Assembly: GCA_003556955.1 (NCBI GenBank)
Contig: PWQB01000024.1
Span: 1-8,037 of the forward strand
Source: Nostocaceae cyanobacterium CSSed10_463m
Lineage (GTDB): Bacteria; Cyanobacteriota; Cyanobacteriia; Cyanobacteriales; Nostocaceae
DNA length: 8,037 bases
Direction of reading: 5' to 3'
The notes under the pieces were generated by a model. That model was not told the DNA's origin and did not search any database. It saw only the letters and a list, made by a program, of their open reading frames with translations. Below are positions 5,737-8,037 of this stretch, piece by piece; the stretch's first letter is position 1, and each line of letters begins with the position of its first letter. The position numbers and the translations under genes are program-made.

Positions 5737-6558
5737 TTATGTCTGCGGCATCAATTTGAAGGATATATAAGCCATCACCTTGTCAAGTATTAAACCCACC
5801 CCACCCAGGTAAAAAACTGCCAATATGATTTCATTAATATCTGAGTTGTTGTAAGCATTCACAATGAAAAAGCCAAGTCCATCGTCAGAGAGCAGCATTT
5901 CTGCTGCAACAACCGCTAACCAAGAAAGACCGATGGCTATCCTTAGTCCCGTGAAGATGTAGGGAAGAGTAGCAGGTAGTAAAATTTTGACAAAGTTCTC
6001 AGTAATTGATAGTCCTAACACTTTAGAGACATTCATGTAATCTTTAGGGACGAGTTCCACACCTAAAGCAGTGTTAAGAATTATCGGCCAAATAGCCGTG
6101 ATAAATATCACAAAGATGGCTGAGGGATCTGGTTTGAGGAAGATGGCTTGAGCCATTGGTAGCCAAGCTAGAGGAGCAACGGGACGCAAAAGCTGAATGA
6201 TGGGATCAATAGCTTGTTTTGTAAAGCTGCTCAGACTAATAACGAAACCAACCGGGATTCCTACTAATGCAGCTAGAACATAGCCAACACTGACTCGTTT
6301 GAGACTAGCAAGAATCAGCCAGAAAAACCCTTTGTTATTACCTCCCTTGATAAAAAACGGATCTTTAATCAAATCCCAGGTACTGGTTACAACCTCAAAT
6401 GGAGAAGGCAAGATTGTCTCAGGTCCGAGACTGAGTAAGTGCCATATAGTCAAAAAACCCCCTATGCCACAAATAGATGGGAAAATTTGTTTCATTTGCT
6501 TCCGAAAAGTATGCCTTACCAGCTTTGGGAAATTCCGTGTTCTCATCTGTAACTTCAT
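5737..6558 (-). CDS. ABC transporter permease, NrtB/CmpB/SsuC type
   Basis: This inner-membrane subunit of 273 residues would form the channel as a homodimer. A basic N-terminus (RTRNFPKLVRHTFRKQ) precedes about six membrane helices, at roughly 27-44, 84-110, 127-141, 146-166, 199-222 and 242-262. The family block LRPVAPLAWLPMAQAIF (124-140) is present. The cytoplasmic EAA-type loop that contacts the ATPase is in MNVSKVLGLSITENFVKILLPATLPYIFTGLR (about 175-206). These features match the permeases of nitrate, bicarbonate, cyanate and sulfonate importers, and the block with the motif LAWLPMAQA fits the Nrt/Cmp branch best. The start is ATG 6556-6558 with GAGG ten bases upstream; an ATG at codon 5 is a weaker choice. 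It is the first gene of the three-gene transporter set, after a 203-bp gap that probably holds the promoter. Confidence 0.92.
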   Translation of the reverse strand: MKLQMRTRNFPKLVRHTFRKQMKQIFPSICGIGGFLTIWHLLSLGPETILPSPFEVVTSTWDLIKDPFFIKGGNNKGFFWLILASLKRVSVGYVLAALVGIPVGFVISLSSFTKQAIDPIIQLLRPVAPLAWLPMAQAIFLKPDPSAIFVIFITAIWPIILNTALGVELVPKDYMNVSKVLGLSITENFVKILLPATLPYIFTGLRIAIGLSWLAVVAAEMLLSDDGLGFFIVNAYNNSDINEIILAVFYLGGVGLILDKVMAYISFKLMPQT

Positions 6559-6761
6559 TTTTTGTAAACCTCGCTAACAGTGATGCCAAGTAAAATGTTC
6601 TCCCTGGTAAAGAGTTATCTCTTTTGTTGAAGTCTTGGCGCTAGAAATAGATTTATGAAACTAATCCATCAACCAAAATCCTTAAAAATTCTTTCTAACA
6701 GCCAATGGAGGAGAAAGTTAAAGGGTAGTTTACTAATCAAGTGTTAAGTAAGATAAATCAG
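6559..6761. other. Intergenic region upstream of the transporter genes
   Basis: This 203-bp gap lies between the SRPBCC stop and the permease start, both on the minus strand, and is long enough for a promoter. It contains a 6-bp dyad at 6609-6624. A weak minus-strand promoter-like pair can be drawn (TTGATG, 17 bases, TATTTC), but it is not convincing. No GTA-N8-TAC NtcA site was found. Confidence 0.4.
6609..6624. promoter_or_regulatory. Dyad AAAGAG-N4-CTCTTT upstream of the permease
   Basis: A perfect 6-bp inverted repeat around TTAT, 50 bp before the permease ATG. It could be an operator or a small leader hairpin. The sequence matches no regulator I can name. Confidence 0.25.
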
Positions 6762-7376
6762 TTATTTTGAACCATAAACCTCTTCTACTCGCTGACGAAT
6801 TGCTAACATACTTGCTGGGATATCATGGCTCAAAACGTGTTCCACTAAAGGCATTGGAAAAATGAGTTTTGGCGAAACTAAAAAATCATAAATGAGCGCG
6901 ATTCCGGCTTTTGATTCAAATAAACTCCAAGGCTTTAACCGCCAGTAGCCAGATAAAGCTTTCATATCTCCCTCAATTAACTGATAATGAATTTCGTGAG
7001 GAAAATTTTCTTCCACGTCGATAACTGAACGTACTGCAAAATTCATTCCCATAAAACTCTTAGTCCGAACTTGTCCTAGACGAATGCCTCCGGTCGGATG
7101 CTCTAAACGTCGGCTCTGGCTGATATTGGGCATAAACTCAGGCAACCCTTCATAGTCTGTTAAAACTTGCCAAACTTGCTCTAATGGATAAGGAATCTGG
7201 ATTTTAGCAAAAATTTTCCGTTGCCGTCCCTCTAGCTTTTCAATTTTTATTTCCACAGGTTGTAAAATAGCTGAATCAGTAGCAGATTTTAAAGTTTCTG
7301 ATTCGATTTCAACATCTAAATCACCAATAGCATTTGAGAAATCTGTTTTTTGATTGGGATCGTTTGTTTTGCTCAT
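6762..7376 (-). CDS. SRPBCC family protein (COQ10/cyclase-dehydrase type)
   Basis: The 204-residue protein has a polar, probably disordered N-terminus (about 1-48) and one START/Bet v1-like domain (about 50-200). Diagnostic features are a first strand IFAKIQIPYPLEQVWQVLTDYEGLPEFMPNI, a middle GGIRLGQVRTKSFMGM and the long C-terminal helix PASMLAIRQRVEEVY. The fold makes a deep hydrophobic pocket; relatives bind lipids, polyketides or quinone precursors (COQ10) or act as aromatase/cyclases. No catalytic residue can be assigned, so it may be a binding protein. The start at ATG 7374-7376 is supported by CAGGA seven bases upstream. It lies 68 bp after the chorismate lyase-like gene in the same direction. 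Pairing of a quinone-precursor-type fold with a chorismate lyase homologue suggests a role with aromatic or prenyl-quinone-like molecules, but this is inference. Such proteins are common in cyanobacteria. Confidence 0.85.
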   Translation of the reverse strand: MSKTNDPNQKTDFSNAIGDLDVEIESETLKSATDSAILQPVEIKIEKLEGRQRKIFAKIQIPYPLEQVWQVLTDYEGLPEFMPNISQSRRLEHPTGGIRLGQVRTKSFMGMNFAVRSVIDVEENFPHEIHYQLIEGDMKALSGYWRLKPWSLFESKAGIALIYDFLVSPKLIFPMPLVEHVLSHDIPASMLAIRQRVEEVYGSK

Positions 7377-7444
7377 ATTTAAATCCTGTCAAGAAGAATA
7401 ATTGAATACTTATCTAGATACATCTTGTGCTTTTCCCTACCATG

Positions 7445-8037
7445 CTAATTAGACTTTTGGTGAAAATAGCTCTCAGGAAACTTTTCAGTAATAATCATAG
7501 TAATTTTTCCTTGAGAGGACACAGAATAGGTGCGAAAAAAAACATTTTCTTCGGGTTTAATATTGAAATAAATCGCTAATTCATTAGCCGACTCTTTGCC
7601 ATGATTTATGATTTCTTTAAAAGTTTCAACTTTTTGCTCAGACCATATCTGTCCGATTGGTTTATTGGTATTAAACAATTCATCCCTAAATTTTTCTCCC
7701 AAATTGTTAATCAGGATCAACGAATCGGCGTAGATAAAATTACGACAGCTAATCTTTCCCTGAAGCAGAACTTTTCTAGCCATAACTTGCTCTTGTTGAT
7801 TCAACTTAATGTTTGGTAATTCAAGGTCTATATTAGCTAGTTTTTCTGAAATTTTAATTACTTGAATAGATTCAGAAGAATAAGCTTCTAACATAGACGT
7901 AACCGTGCCATTAGCTGTCAGCAATATCTTCTGAAAAGCACTTAATTTAGATGCTTCACCGTCAAATACTGTTTGTATTTCACCTTTTACAATTTTGTCT
8001 TTTGATGTCACATTTGCGTCAATATAATTGATAGACA
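7445..8037 (-). CDS. Chorismate pyruvate-lyase-like protein (DUF98 / Ycf21 / Rv2949c family), 5' end at window edge
   Basis: Family enzymes cleave chorismate to 4-hydroxybenzoate and pyruvate; in cyanobacteria this supplies the plastoquinone head group and in mycobacteria phenolic glycolipids. Family blocks are seen in order (numbered from the GTG at 8009-8011): LLTANGTVTSMLEAY (30-44), ARKVLLQGK (78-86), FIYADSLILINNL (92-104), KPIGQIWSEQKVETFKEI (117-134) and FFRTYSVSSQGKITMIITEKFPESYF (158-183). The GTG at 8009-8011 gives 188 residues, but it has no ribosome site and the frame stays open to the right edge. The eight codons before it read SINYIDAN, and the last two bases of the window are TG of the preceding codon, so an ATG starting one base outside the window is plausible. 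The gene is probably missing only its first base or a few codons. Activity is unproven, as a housekeeping copy may exist elsewhere. Confidence 0.8.
   Translation of the reverse strand, partial: SINYIDANVTSKDKIVKGEIQTVFDGEASKLSAFQKILLTANGTVTSMLEAYSSESIQVIKISEKLANIDLELPNIKLNQQEQVMARKVLLQGKISCRNFIYADSLILINNLGEKFRDELFNTNKPIGQIWSEQKVETFKEIINHGKESANELAIYFNIKPEENVFFRTYSVSSQGKITMIITEKFPESYFHQKSN

Noticed and set aside
3485..6558. Straight assignment as the nitrate transporter nrtABD
   Set aside because: The pocket His is changed, the gene order differs, NrtC is absent and no narB or nirA is nearby, so gene symbols were not assigned.
6299..6577. 92-codon plus-strand open frame opposite the permease
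   Set aside because: The minus strand encodes a clear ABC permease over the same bases and this frame shows no recognisable protein features.
7411..7420. Perfect palindrome TATCTAGATA between the SRPBCC and chorismate lyase-like genes
   Set aside because: A 10-bp AT-rich palindrome is expected by chance at this scale and has no supporting promoter elements.

Overview
The window looks like chromosomal DNA of a filamentous, probably heterocystous, cyanobacterium (Nostoc, Calothrix or Tolypothrix type). Three lines of evidence support this: three HIP1 octamers (GCGATCGC), a double-hairpin intergenic repeat of a kind I recall from such genomes, and protein families typical of the group (NrtA-like binding protein, pheophorbide a oxygenase-like Rieske protein, Ycf21/DUF98-type chorismate lyase homologue). 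The base composition is AT-rich. The genus is inferred, not proven.

Layout. At the left edge a plus-strand gene ends at 143, with a C-terminal tail of four degenerate octapeptide repeats. It converges on a minus-strand 107-residue orphan (190-513), and a perfect 11-bp hairpin lies between them. Next on the minus strand come a TauD/TfdA-type Fe(II)/2-oxoglutarate dioxygenase (stop 623) and, immediately upstream, a PaO/Tic55-like Rieske oxygenase (1570-2907). A 248-bp gap holding a HIP1 site and the repeat separates these from a short plus-strand gene (3156-3464) that looks like the N-terminal stub of a longer cyanobacterial protein. From 3485 to the right edge everything is on the minus strand. 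In transcription order it reads: chorismate lyase-like protein (running off the right edge), SRPBCC cyclase/dehydrase-like protein, ABC permease, ABC ATPase, ABC substrate-binding protein.

How the genes may work together. The three ABC genes form a complete importer of the nitrate/bicarbonate/cyanate class. It has one single-domain ATPase, the gene order permease-ATPase-binding protein, and no nitrate, nitrite or cyanate assimilation gene beside it. The binding protein keeps most nitrate-pocket residues of NrtA, but by my alignment has Gly where NrtA has its pocket His, and it lacks the lipobox Cys. The importer may therefore carry a different small anion. The two oxygenases downstream form a tight two-gene unit, probably with its own promoter. 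Two oxygenases, an importer, a chorismate lyase-like enzyme and an SRPBCC protein together suggest an undescribed uptake or modification locus, but the substrate cannot be read from the sequence and a shared pathway is inference from proximity only.
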